From positions 372,001-436,000 of the forward strand of contig JBCAMK010000019.1 in the NCBI GenBank assembly GCA_038503065.1: a stretch of 64,000 bases of DNA, read 5' to 3'. This DNA is from Paragyromitra xinjiangensis (Eukaryota; Ascomycota; Pezizomycetes; Pezizales; Discinaceae). Shown here piece after piece: positions 1-11,969 of this stretch. The first letter of the stretch is position 1; each line of letters opens with the position of its first letter. The position numbers were made by a program, and so were the translations under genes. Below the pieces are notes generated by a model. It made no database searches. It saw only the letters and a program-made list of their open reading frames with translations, and was not told the origin of the DNA.

Positions 1-108
1 ATGGCTTTTAGAGCGTCTTAAGGTGTGTAAGAAGCTTAGAAGACAAGATACTACACATTGTTACTGTCATTGATGTGAAGCTTCAGTTCCATTTATCATC
101 CCTCAGCC

Positions 109-2376
109 CTACCCTCGCTTCTCAATCGTAATCCACAAATCCTGATGGACTAATACCCCAACATTTCTAAACTTTATGCTCTCTGGCTCAACCAAGGTCG
201 GCTTAAACGTTCGAAAGAACTGTGAATACCCCACTTGCATCAGTAACAGTCCCGAGATACAAAAGTATCTAGAAGAACTGACCTCAAAGCTCGCTTTCCA
301 TAATTCCAACATTGCGATATTCTTCCCCAAGCAAACTCTGCTACCGCTTCCAAAATGCAAATCATACTTCTCCATAGTATTGTTCTTACCTTCATCCTCT
401 AGCCACCTGCTAGGATTAAACATCTCCGCATCTTCACCGTAGATCTCCCTATTCCGTTGCGTTACATGCGCATTCGCAGACAGCTTCGTATCCTCTGGGA
501 TATACCTCCCATCATCAAGAGTCAGCCCTCCTTTTGGTGTAGCTCTAGGAAGCAAGATCGGGGTAGATGGCGAAAATCGCATCGATTCCTTGATGCAGGC
601 TGTTAAATATTTGAGTGACTGGGCTTCGTCGAAACTGATGACTGAAAACTCTGAGTCTTTCGATCTAACGAAACCGTCGGCTTCAGCGGTGAGTTTTTCA
701 TAGCATCCTTCGTTCTGGAGGACGTTTAGTAGGAGACCTCGCAGGGTTGCCGCGGTTGTGTCAGAGCCTGCGGCCCTAGATGACCCGAGAGAATGTAAGA
801 AATTGGTCTAGAAGGAGCTCTCAGCAGGTGATAGATACATTACTAAGAGGAGTTCAGCCTTGACATCAGCTAGAGGCATGGGGGATCCATCGGGGTTTTT
901 GGAATTTAGGAAGCTAGAATTCTATTGTTAGCCCTCGAAAATGAAGGTCGCGATTGAAGTGATATGCACTCACTGTTGCATCAGATCAACTCTTTCCCCC
1001 GGTTTTAAACCAAGACTTAGTCTTTTGTTGAGCAGTTCATCGCGTTCCTATTGATTAAAGCCCCTCAGTATCTTTACCCCTTGAACCTACTCGGAAAAGG
1101 AGGTGTACCGAGCGTAATCGCCCAACCCCAATCTTCTCATCAAGGTTAGGGATCAACCATCGCTGCACAAAGTCATGTCTGACGATTTCCCTCAAAGCAT
1201 CCCAATGGGCAATTAAAGTCAATGCTTTTATCCCTGTATGGAATGACTTGATCAAGGTGCCGACGTCGGAGGCTGATTCTACGAAACCAAATACTTTCCC
1301 GAAGGCAATTTCGCTGATGACTGCACGGTTAGGGATTAGCAGGGGTGGGTTGGCGTACCGTGGGAATAAGGAACTGGGCTGGACTAGGCTAGATTGAGAC
1401 GCTTTAGTCGAAGGTGCTCTCAACAAAGTATATTGCCAAGCACTCTAGGTAGCGATTTCTGATGTTTATAAGCCACTTTTGGTACTTCCTCGAGCCTTTT
1501 AGAGGGCCGATTTAGAAGTGCCTAGTCTAGGCCAGTTCCCTATTCCCGAGATAACAAAAAGATTAGAAAGTTTACCATCGTAAGCAAAAAACCTAAATAT
1601 AGCAAGACTCATTAGAACCTACGCTCCAGTCACGGGGTAGAAAGAGTCATACTGGCTCCACTGCGCAAAATCCATCTTATCCCCAGTCTCAACAAAGAGT
1701 TTAGTCAGCTTTTCCTTCAATTCCACGATCCGAGTATCAATAATTGATTCCATTCCTCTAGCAGCAGACATGCTATACTGTATTAATTCCGCAGGTAAGC
1801 CAACGTTTCGTACAGGGCATAATTAATTATACGCTCCAGCCCCATAAACTAGGACCAATCAAAAGATATGCTCTTACAGGATTCGCAATTCTCTTCCTCC
1901 TAACCGTATGCTTTCTATGGTCGATAGTAATAACTACACTCGACACCTCACCAACCATTTTCGCCCGATTATACTCCGTTTTATCGGCATGTCTGTGGTA
2001 AATCACAGGGATCATCTTTGGATCAGCGAAGAGAAGAAAATCCGGCTGGTATCTAACGATGGGACCTGAGTGAGGGTTCGTGTCGCCCTATCAGTCATGC
2101 CAGAATAATAGTAAAGGTAAAAGAAGAGAAACCATATTTCTTGTGAAGCCTTTCAATTATTAAATGCTCCTTTTCAGTCGTGACAGCCCAGAAGCTATAT
2201 ATAGGTGATATGCTAGCTAAGAATGGTCCGGGGAAGTGTTTGAGAGGGTGGAGGTAACGGTTTTTGATCACCGTGTAAACGAAAGCGAGGATAGGTGTTG
2301 CTAAGGTAAGAATCCCTATGGCTTGAAGAAGGTCCCATTCCATAAGGAGGGACTGTGCACTTTTTAGTAGTAGCAT
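109..2376 (-). CDS. Cytochrome P450 monooxygenase, pisatin demethylase-like
   Basis: Haem-thiolate monooxygenase, probably ER-anchored. The substrate cannot be told. Exons on the minus strand: 2376-2133, 2065-1878, 1777-1653, 1592-1576, 1320-1109, 1047-974, 913-839, 775-283, 219-109. They join in phase to 512 aa (501 if the start is ATG 2343). Seen in order: an N-terminal hydrophobic segment; a proline-rich hinge (HFPGPF); substrate-recognition and helix-C blocks; the I-helix AAGSDTTA near residue 313; the K-helix ExxR (ESMR) near 375-378; and the haem loop FGSGSRVCLG with Cys near 460. Introns are 60-100 nt except one of 255 nt, and exon 4 is only 17 nt. Every junction keeps family-like sequence, so the gene looks intact although uninterrupted frames are short. 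The class (pisatin demethylase/benzoate hydroxylase type) is judged from the overall pattern. Confidence 0.88.
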
Positions 2377-2449
2377 GATAGCGCGAAGGGGTGATTGTAG
2401 TCAGGAAGCTTATAAAGGCGAAAGATAGATTCTGGGGAGTAGGCTCGTG

Positions 2450-2456
2450 CTTTATA
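2450..2456 (-). promoter_or_regulatory. TATA box candidate for the P450 gene
   Basis: TATAAAG reads on the minus strand about 75 nt upstream of the first P450 ATG (2376). The spacing leaves room for a short 5' leader. Position and sequence only. Confidence 0.35.
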
Positions 2457-3054
2457 TTTACTCCATCCCTACCCACATCCTTGGCGGGTATACCCGGGCC
2501 AATTATTACTTTTTGCTTCAGCGGATGGATATCGGGGTCTCAGACAATAAAGTTAATGCATCAGCAACATTGGATCCCCGGTGTCTAAGTCATCGACGCT
2601 GCGCGTTCGGATGAATAACCGTGATGCAGCTGGATCAACGGTGTTGTTGCTCTAGATACAACTCGCGTATGTACGACCTAGATGGGTAGATCTTACTAGG
2701 AAAGGGGCACTGCTGATAGAAAGCGGCAAGTCGACTGTCTACCATACCGCAGAATCGCTTGATATTCGATCGATCGCTACTCCGGAGCTCCCTTCTAGGG
2801 ATAGACACGCGTTTAAGTCATGCGCTAGCATCCCTACGGTACCCTTAACCAATTACATGTTACAATGCATGTTATATCTGTGCCCTGAACGATGCCCTGA
2901 ACAAAGTGAAGGGTTATGGGGTGGTAAGAGCCTAGCGGATTTTTGATTGGCTGCCCGGTCCAGCCAGTGAATTCCGGTAGCAACCAGCCCAACAGGGATC
3001 TGACAAACCCTAACCCAATATCATAAGCTTCCAGGCCAGGGAATCCCCAAGACA

Positions 3055-3110
3055 CCGCCGCGAAGCGGCCCTCGAGCGAGCGAGGAGGGGTCGAACGCCG
3101 CGCAGCGGCG
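3055..3110. repeat. Cluster of GC-rich palindromes
   Basis: Three short near-perfect palindromes lie side by side: GCCGCGAAGCGGC, CCTCGAGCGAGCGAGG and CGCCGCGCAGCGGCG. They make a markedly GC-rich island in otherwise average sequence. Such hairpin clusters often mark mobile-element ends, but no other part of an element was recognised. Confidence 0.5.
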
Positions 3111-4455
3111 TGAGGTCCCAACTGTGAGTTTTTTACTTGACATTGAGGCAAGCCCAAAGGTCAAGATTCTTGGTGTTCTGGGTATGGTTCTTCGGTCAGG
3201 GCATGCGACCCGGCTGGATCAGAGTCTGGGGGTCATCTCGAGCACTTCCACAATTCAATCCGGCCAAATGATAGGTTTGGGAGAAAATTTATTTGTTTAA
3301 ACTTTGGTAACCCCTATATTTGGCTCGAAGTTTCCGAGACAATATACAGTTATTTACAATTGGTCACGTAGCCGGCCCGGCCAAGCAACTGAGGTGAACC
3401 AAACCCGGGTTCAATGCCTTTGTATCACAGGAATAACGGCCTAAAAAGGGACACATGTTTAGGCATACGTATGCTCACCAGTGCCACGAGCGAGCTCGAG
3501 GTGAATTGATAAGAGGTGATATTCGTTGCTTCTGTGGAAGGCTTGAGATATTCGATAGAGAAGAAAGAAACGAAGAAGAAACAGAAAGCCTCCGTATATA
3601 TACAAGTAATCAACCAATCAGAGCCTTTCCACCATATCTCGCCGGTCAATTCCTCCAGGCCAAAAGCAGCCTCCGAATAAGCCCAATATACTGGATAGCC
3701 GCCTGAATAATTGACAGCCAAAGAAGACCAAAACAGCAAGGAATAATAAGAAACCTGAATAGCAGGAAAGCCTACGTATGCTATAGAAGCCCTACGTAGG
3801 TGGAGAAAAGAATAGAGCCAAATAGTAAGGAAAGGCCGGAAGCGACACGAAAGAAAGTAAATATATCCAACGCGAGGCATACATACTTTCCCTGGGGTAC
3901 TGAATATACCGTACCAAACTTCCATTTTCCCCAGCTCGTAGCTGTAGCGCTACCCCATCATACGATCATAGCACCACCATATCCATACCTCGGCCCATAG
4001 ATCAGTCAAACGCATGATCAAAAGCCGAGAGGATTTGAGTTTAAAACACAAACTCAAAACTATTTTTAGTCACTGGGACAAACGTCTTGGACCCCCCATT
4101 TCCTGTACCGGTTTATAATCACGTTCTATCACTCGGTGCCGCTAATTTTGGAAGGGAATATATTCAATCTGCCTCCATTTGGCTTTATGACGCACGATCC
4201 TACGAATGTGATCTGATCTATGAGGTGACATGTGCCCTGGAATTGGAATTATGGTTAAGTTGTAGTAAGGAACCTTAAAAAAAGAAATGAAAGGTTAAAC
4301 GATGGTTTCATTTCTATGGTGTCTGCTATAATCAATGGGTTCGTTGGTGAATGGATGCTCATGCTGCTGCTACCGGGCGGCGAGACAACCAAAAAAAAGA
4401 ACTCACAAGAATGCCTGAATGCCCACCTCGATACATACACAATTCATCACATACC

Positions 4456-6271
4456 CTACATCTCCAACGTCGCCACCTCCCCACCCGCAGAATTCCCCCA
4501 CAAACCAACCCTCAATCTTTCTTCCACAACTACTTTCCATCCCTCACCACCTAGGACATCGCTACCTGCCCTCGCGAGCACCCTCAATACTGTCTCTAGC
4601 ACCTCCACCTTCCTAGCTGCAACTGTATAAGCAGCACTCATTGGATCTCTTGCTGTTCCTGCAAATCTCTGTGGTGGTGTGATTAAAAATGACATCACCT
4701 CAGGAGCGTTAATGACTTCTTTAATTCCCCAATACCCGCCGGTAGAGTCTTGTGCAATGATGAGATTTTCAATAAGACGCATACACGAGAGGACTACGTC
4801 GCGGAGAGCGAGTGTAGAAGCGTAAGAGATGACTTTTTTCCACATATCTAGGTGTGTAGAATAGTAATAATCGTAGAGGGAGCGGTTGCTTCCGGGTTTA
4901 GAGAGAATGTTTGATAGGGCATTGATGTATTCTGGAAATGGCGGGGAAATGGGTATTAGAGCGGCCACACGTTTTCCGGCATCAGTTAAGAGCACAGAGG
5001 CTGGAAGAGACGAGAGAATTTCTAGGGAGGGCGCATGAGGATTCTGGCGATTGTTTTCAAGGATGAATTGAATCCTCCCGAGAAGGGCATCCACCAAGGG
5101 TTTCTCTGGAGTTGGTGGAGACGAACCCGATGTTTTTCGTCTCTTTGGGCTTTGATTATTTGGGATTGTAGGGGCTAGCGAAGACAAGAGCGGTATTGGA
5201 TGTAGACGGACAAAAGTGGCGATATATTCTGCTGCCTTTGACTCTAGAAATTGTTGATCGATCATATCGCTTGAATACGCCTCAGGAGCGAGATACCTTC
5301 CCACTGTGGATCCATGGAGTCCGGAAGTCTGTAGGTAGTTCAGAACTTTTGATGAGGCCTCGGGGGCAGCAGTAGTCTCCTGTAACAGCGAGGTGTAGAA
5401 ATCCAGTAGGATCATATGCATCATAACATCTTGATCGATATCCACTGTGTATTTCGCAGCGAATCCTAACAGCCCCTGACAATCTTCACCAGCGGTGTAC
5501 CTCGAGTCGATTTCTGGTAATGTCGCAACAGCGTCAAAATCTAGAGCTGCAATTTTTGCAACGAACCCTAATAGCCTTCCTTGTGCTTGAGTTTTCGACT
5601 TTTTCCCACCAGGCAGTTCTTCCCCATTCCACGAGCAGATCCTGAAAAACGATTCGTAAACTCCCTTATCCTCCAATATCCGTCGCCATAACAATCCTTT
5701 TCCCACAGTCGCGTGGAAATCCACCGACAGTAGTCCTACGAGTACATCCGTAGCTTTCGACGCGACACCGATATCTTGGTCCAACAGTAGAACTTCGATA
5801 AGTTTCTTGATGACGTCACTCCAGGAAGCAACTATGCTGGCATCCGAAACTGCAAGAGTCGCTTTCTGAAGAATAGATAGCCCAAGTTGTTGGATTGGTG
5901 GCGAAGGAGCAGATAAAGTTTGGAGAATAGTTGATTGTTCAGCCAGAGGAAGGATCTCAGAAAACGTCGTCGCAGAAAGAAGATGTAGGAGGAGATTCGT
6001 TAAAGGTGTTGGATCTTGCCTGATCACAAAGAGTGTTGATGAGATCAGTGGAGCCAGGGTTGGAATTAAAGGTCCGAGATGTTGCTCTACTCTTGAATCA
6101 TTAGTACAAGGTGAGAATGCATTTAGTCTTGGGAGATAGACCAGTTAGCTGAGCTGTGAAGGTCTCAACCAGACGAACATCGAGCTCTGTTTCTGAGGGG
6201 CTGGAGAGGAGAGCGTTTAGATTTTCGAGAAGCTCTGGCAGAGCTGGTGGAAGTTCATTTAGAGAAGCCAT
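4456..6271 (-). CDS. HSM3: Hsm3/PSMD5-like 26S proteasome base assembly chaperone
   Basis: Likely binds the proteasomal Rpt ATPases during base assembly, as known for yeast Hsm3 and animal S5b/PSMD5. Model: exon 1 6271-6142 and exon 2 6089-4456, 587 aa. The 52-nt intron (6090-6141) has a TACTAAT branch-like site. The first exon starts MASLNELPPALPELLENLN; the frame then continues through VEQHLGPLIPTLAPL into the long exon. The protein is an all-helical, leucine-rich, HEAT/ARM-like repeat array with a basic PKRRKTSG patch in the middle, which may be a linker or nuclear signal. The family assignment comes from length and repeat character. Other ARM/HEAT proteins are possible, since no diagnostic catalytic motif exists. 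Confidence 0.6.
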
Positions 6272-7392
6272 CTTCCCGAGGCAGGAATACAGGTGCTGAT
6301 GGTGCTGATGAAGCTGTTGAATGGTAGTTGCGCGGCGGATATGATGAGATCACGAGATTGAGGCTGAAAGGTGGGGTGCTGATTAGTCAGCCCCCACTAC
6401 CTCGAGTGATTTACTGTGATATCAATTGTTTAGCACAAAAGCTAGATGCTTTCTTTTATGGATAGAGACGAGAAAGAATTTTTATGAGCCATGGATAACT
6501 CGCGTGAATTTATCCCTTCATCAGTTGACTGGAAGTTTCTTTACGCCGCAAGTACCCGATTACAAATAGCCCGAATAAATCTAATTCCAAGCGTTTCCCC
6601 AGGGTTGCCTTAGTCCTTCCTCCAACTTCTCTAGGCTTCTCCACCCTGTGGTATTAGGAGGTATGCTTCTAACACTTTCCCCGAGCTTTGGGCTCGGGTG
6701 TACTTCCCGAAACTTTATTTAATGAGAAGCAGCTTCACAGTCTCAACCCCGCAAGCTGTGTAAAATAACAGTGTTTCTTAGTTTTGCCTCTCGCTGTGGA
6801 AGTTGACGAGGCCGAGGTTTTCTCTCTTCTGAACCTATGATTGGTTCCCTACATGTATTTCCTTATCTCCGTCACTTGACTTCCCACGTTAAAAATATTG
6901 ATCTTTCGAACCGTCGATGTTAACTACATGTAGGATCAGGGATAGATGATTTAATCTTCATTATTCCACTTCATTCCCAGAGACGTGACTGATCTCCTCC
7001 AGCCACAAACCCCATTATCCACTCACAAAATAGTATTGAACAAGACGGGATCTAGCATAGTCTATCTAACCCCGTAGAAAATTACATCAAAGAGTCAGTT
7101 TTCGAACCCTCCCTGCTCAGCTCTTCGAGAACCTCTAGTAAGATGAAGAGTTGAACTGGTCAAAGCCACCAATTATTGAGCCACAGCATCCCCTAAATAT
7201 ATATATTCTTTCCTTTGTCTTATCGTATAATTCCCCTCTTTATAACTTGCAGTAATATGCCTAACTAATAGTAAGCTCTATCTAATACCTTAGCTAAGGA
7301 CGGCCCGCTGATAGGAATTTTTTTATCAGGGCCGGTGCCGAGGAAGAGGGTAATTGTCTATACAGCCACATTTACACTAATACCTAGAAAAA
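6272..7392. other. Intergenic stretch, nothing recognised
   Basis: Moderately AT-rich sequence with no long open frame or structural RNA that I can support. It contains two TACATGTA palindromes (near 6849 and 6925). Confidence 0.5.
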
Positions 7393-8512
7393 AATGAACT
7401 CAAACCAGAGGGGAACACCATCACAAGAAGATCAAGAATCACCGGAAACGGCAAGATCGGAAGAGCAACGGAAAAAGTAAGGGTCTGAGCCCGAAGGCGA
7501 CGAAAAAAAAAGGTTTATCCACGTAAGTCGATGGTAAACCAGCAAAGAGAAAATGGGAACCAGACAAAAATGATGCTGGAAAGGAAACTATGGATAAGGA
7601 AGGGAATTCTGATGATGTTGAGGATGCATGTGACGAGGACACGGCATTGGGAATTCGAGAGGTATGTTGCATGTCTTGAATGCGGACTATAAAAACGGGA
7701 TTTACGTAATAAAATGATACAGATCAAGTTTCAGCTAACCCTGCTGTCCTCTCTACATGCAAAAAAAGAAGCAAAAAAAGTGTAGTGCAGCCGAGATGAA
7801 ACAAAGTGATGCCGCCACATACGCGTCCCCACCTTCGCCAGCATCAGCGAAGAAATCTAAAGGGGGTCTATCAAAGGCACCCAAAAGAAAAGCGAAGGAA
7901 GAAGAAGGTGGGTATGAGGATTTTTCGTCTCGGGATAGGGCATGGGCACTCGCGAGGGGTCCGAAGATAAGAAGGGTAGGGGTGTATAAAAGAAAAGCAG
8001 GAAGCAGATGAAGATTCCCGAGAGAAAGAAAAGGAAAAGAAATCGGTTGGTACGGCTATTTCAAAGGCAAGCACATACATCTTATTACCCGTTTCTAGGC
8101 CAGCATGCTAGAACCTCAAGAAAATGTAGCAAAGTTACCATATCTAGCTAACTTGGGGTCTCACAGAAATCAGTTGGCACCAAGACTAAACATGTAGCTA
8201 AGCAACCCGCAAAACGGACCAGGGAGGATTCTTCTAAAAGCGCTGAAGATGGAAGTTCTCCCTCATCTTTGGGCGTAGTAGCCGGTAAAAAGGTAGGTGA
8301 AAGCGGTGGTCAAAAGTCTACTGCTACGACGAAGGCGGAAATGGAGATTGCCTTCGATATTGCGACTGAAAATATGGAGTGGGCAACTCTCGCTAGCACC
8401 CTGAATGGGGAATTCGGGGAACGAAACACAACTCAAGCAATTTGAAGAGACCGGGTTTCTGTATTGAGAAAGAGGGTCATAGATGGTTATATTGACTGAT
8501 GGCGGTTCTATC
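7393..8512 (+). pseudogene. Candidate lysine-rich, Myb/SANT-like gene, probably decayed
   Basis: Several plus-strand frames have the same biased composition (Lys, Glu, Ser, Ala) and plausible splice sites. One is an acidic block KWEPDKNDAGKETMDKEG (about 7550-7650) ending at a GTATGT donor. Another is a basic frame 7757-8011 with PKRKAKEEE. A third is a frame after an ACAG acceptor (about 8167) with KRTREDSSKSAEDGSSPSS. The last frame contains EWATLASTLNGEFGERNTTQAI, then a TGA, then RDRVSVLRKRV in the same frame. Together these resemble a Myb/SANT-like helix set broken by a stop. No consistent complete model could be built. It may be a decayed chromatin or DNA-binding protein gene, or several unrelated fragments. 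Confidence 0.3.
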
Positions 8513-10326
8513 ATGAAATACTGCTCGACACTTCGGGACGTCTCCAAACTAACCATAGCATGCCTGGATTCACACGGTTCTGCATAAAGTCCGTGGTTAG
8601 AGCCTAGCTAAGATATTTACTTTAGAGGTCCTTGCGCACGTGATTTACCAGACTAATTTAGGGTTAGGGTAATGGATTTCTCATAATAAAAAATTGATTC
8701 GCGGTTTCCATTATAGTACCAGGTATGCAGTTTATAATAGGACTCGAGATGTTTGTCTGCCTTGGCTAGATGAATTACACGTCAAGAAGTATAGTCCTTG
8801 GTTCTAGTAAGGCCAAATCCGGCAGATAGAGAGTACATATGTACATGTATCCAATCGCAACCTTCATACATGCAGCTACATGTAGGTTAATTGAACTGTC
8901 ACCTGACTTATCCCATAGTGTGGGTTATATATCTTGGATTACTGTGAATGAACTTAGTGGTTTGCTTGGTCCGAACTATAGACATGTATGCTTGGGTACC
9001 GCGACTGGTAGCCTGCAGGATAGAGGATCCACGGGCCGGCGCTGATTCGCATGTTTCCATCCCGTGTCCCAACTAAAACACCATCAGGACTTCATACCGA
9101 CTCCCTGCAAGAATTTGCTGGTGGTACAACCTAATATCAACATTATCGATATCGGATTCTTATCGATAAGAGACGGCGAAAGACTTTCACTTCCATCGCA
9201 GCCGAATTACCCCAGGTCATATCGACTCCATACTATGGGTTGATATGTTATTTACATGGAATCTCGCTTGTTCTCGGGCGTTTCTTTCTCGTGCCTGCCC
9301 TTGGTCTGTCAAGCAACGAAGCACAAGCCAGGGAGCTACATTCCCAATTAGGTAAAGAAATCCCTCGTCTCCCCACGCGCGAGGCGTTTCCCGCCTCAGG
9401 TCCGATCAGAATCGATAGGGGAGATCTAGAAGTACAAGCAAGGTACACGTTTTACACATATCTCTTCATGGGGGTATTGAGGAATGTTAAACCTCTCTGG
9501 GATTGATGGAGTTGATGGAAGAGGTTAGTTTGTTACAGGAGGGGTTAAAAAATACGACGAGGGTCACCTATTGGACGCAATAGAAGGACTTCTCCGGAGA
9601 ATTTTCCTTTTCGCTTTTTTTATGCTGCTCTTTTTCCTATCTGGTGGGCTTCCGACATCGCTGGCGGTGAATCATAGAAAAAGGAAAAGCAACAATAACT
9701 GCCCCCGCCTTGACAACAAGAAACGGCAAACGGCCAGCAACTTCCTACAAATCCTGAAGGCAGCGGATATGAACTGGTTCATGCACGTATTCCAAGTCTC
9801 TCCTCCGGTTTTTAATAATTATCGCTTTTATTCATCACACAGCTGACCTCTTCGAACAGTAGCTACCGTTGCCGTCGGGATAGCTGGTGGCATATCAGAA
9901 ACGAGCCACAAAGGTCTTAACAAGCCACGTTCTGCAGAGGAGAGCTAGAATTTCAGGCTGCCTTAGCGAGGAGGAGCTATAAGAGGCGATACTGAGCTTA
10001 CCCGACGCTTCTCGCAGCTCAATAGAAGCCATAGACGGACTCCCCATCTTTCCTTGACAAAGGGTTGGCGAATAGCTGTGGCTAGTTTTTTGTAACACCG
10101 GATTCTTTGGAAGCCCTGTCGTTCAATTTCTTTGCTATTACAAGGAAACAGCGGGGCAACAGAGAGTGAATTAAAGTCCTTATCAATAATATCCCCGCGA
10201 CGAACGAATTGGGATAGCACACCTAGCACACCCTGGAGATAAGTTTCTTACACATCCCTCTTCTACTTATTCGACTGTGATAGCCATTATCCACCAGCCG
10301 AAAACTATCGACGAAAATTCTTCGCA
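8513..10326. other. Intergenic stretch without a recognised gene
   Basis: Short open frames (for example plus-strand 9240-9506 and 9571-9846) show no family resemblance or coherent splice sites. A GGGTTAGGG box lies at 8661 and TACATGTA palindromes lie near 8840 and 8877. Confidence 0.45.
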
Positions 10327-11969
10327 ATGTTCAACGAAGCTCTATTTTACTCAGTTTTCGTGGCCCTAGCATCCATCATATATTTCTTTTACCCTTTCAG
10401 GACCAATCGAGCCAACACTCGTCCACCACTTGTGATAGCCAAACACCCTCGACCTTTAGGCGTTTCTTCGGTAGAAACGAACCCTGAAGCCGTTGTGGCC
10501 AACAAGGCGGCTACATCCTCTAAGAAAGGCTCTATTCCCACGGATATACCTACGCCTCCACCTTCACCCTCTGACGCCCCAGCACGGAGAAAACCCTCTA
10601 TAACAGCACTTATCACAAATATATTACCATCACGTCGTGGGTCCCTCGTCTCACCGCTTACATTTACCGTTGAGACACCTGTGGGCGAACCACCAGTCGT
10701 CAACCGCTCCAAGGAGGAAATTGAAAGTTATGGAGATTTTCCAGACTATGCCTCAATTAGCGGAGTTAGACTTCCGGACCCTTACCCTGAGTTCAATATT
10801 GAGAAAGCACTGCCAAGACCCTATAGACCGTTCCGATGGGCTTATCACCAAACTATGGGTATGTTTTTTACTCTCCCTCTAATGCTGAGTACCTAGATAC
10901 CTTTTCGAAGCGTCTTCCGAAAGACGAATACTGACGGTTCATAACAGCGTTTTGGAAGATGGAGCCGAACTGGTGGCTCGAGCTTGAAAATACATACATC
11001 GACCGAATTCACCAGCGGAAGGAGCTTTTTGCCAAACACGGTAAAGCGGTTCTTGACAGTCTACCAGGTTCTGAGGCCGCCTGTAAAGAGCTGATGGAGA
11101 TGTGTCTGCAATTCCTCGTCGCTCGTTATCCGCAATGTTTTTCCCTAGTCAACTCAGGTTCTAGCGTGGCTTCAGCACCGGACGTATTCATAAACAAGAT
11201 ACTCGATAAAGAGTTTCGCATCAGAGAAATGGAGCCGCTTGTAGTCCTTTTGGAGAATGTACCGGAGGATTTCGCCATTACGTTGCAGGATATGGACACA
11301 GGGCTCTACGTTTTCAAGGCTGGTGTTATCTGCAGTAGCCTAGGATGGAACTTAGGGACGAAACTCGGGATGACACTATCTGAGATCCATGCACCCGTCC
11401 CAGATTATAAAGAGAAACTCAAATTCTCAATCGACAAGTGAGTTATCCTCTGCATTGATCACTTCCCCTTGACTCACCAAGCCTCAAGATTCTTCACCAA
11501 GATAACAACGAACGCCCCCATCCAACGCGGCTCCTGGGGCCTCGAAGTCGGCGAGCCACTCTTCATGCCACCCGGTGACCCACACGAAGTCCACCGATGT
11601 TCGCAAAACCCCCAACTCGATATATCCGATGTGAACCTCCGCGTAGACTGGCAGACCCTCCGTCGTCTTCCTCTATCTGGTGGAGTTGCGTTTAACTTCA
11701 AGGCGCTTTTTACGCCGATCGCTGAATTTCGTGATGAGCCGGGGATCCCGCAAATCGTGGCTAAGATTCTGAGGGAGGGGAAACAGAATCTTATGGATTA
11801 TAAGAATACGTGGCATGTACAGCATGTTGTTTTGCCGGTTCTAGATATGTGGAGTGAGGAGCAGGTGCGGGATGGGATGATTGGACAAGAGTGGGAGGTT
11901 GCGACACTAGAGGATAGTCCGTGGTTTAAAGGGTGGAGAGATAAATGGAGACGTCAGCAGGAGTTTTGA
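10327..11969 (+). CDS. DUF3445 / haem-dependent oxidative N-demethylase-like protein
   Basis: Belongs to the DUF3445 family, related to the alpha subunit of haem-dependent oxidative N-demethylase; the substrate is unknown. Exons 10327-10858, 10948-11437 and 11489-11969 join in phase to 500 aa. Introns are GTATGT...AACAG (89 nt) and GTGAGT...TCAAG (51 nt). Residues about 5-25 are a hydrophobic anchor (ALFYSVFVALASIIYFFYPF). A Ser/Pro-rich, probably disordered linker follows to about residue 130. The folded domain runs from PYRPFRWAYHQTMG and contains LQDMDTGLYVFKAGVICSS, IHAPVPDYKEKL, NAPIQRGSWGLEVGEPLF and NLRVDWQTLRRLP, which I take as family landmarks. The anchor suggests a membrane-tethered, cytosol-facing enzyme. 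No neighbouring gene hints at a pathway. Confidence 0.82.

Larger units (their letters stand above)
2377..4455. other. Intergenic stretch without a recognised gene
   Basis: It holds a cluster of GC-rich palindromes (3055-3110), an AAACCCTAACCC box (3005-3016) and a 166-codon open frame on the minus strand (3425-3925) that overlaps Lys/Glu-rich frames on the plus strand. I do not recognise either translation. The 3425-4000 stretch could be a decayed repeat or an unknown gene. Nothing else is supported. Confidence 0.5.

Noticed and set aside
3361..3420. tRNA-like T-arm (GGGTTCAATGCC)
   Set aside because: The T-stem does not pair (no complement to CCCGG after the loop) and no anticodon or acceptor stem can be folded around it.
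3425..3925. 166-codon minus-strand frame as a membrane protein gene
   Set aside because: The aromatic-rich translation is the complement of purine-rich plus-strand frames. There is no family match and no promoter or splice context, so it is probably a shadow.
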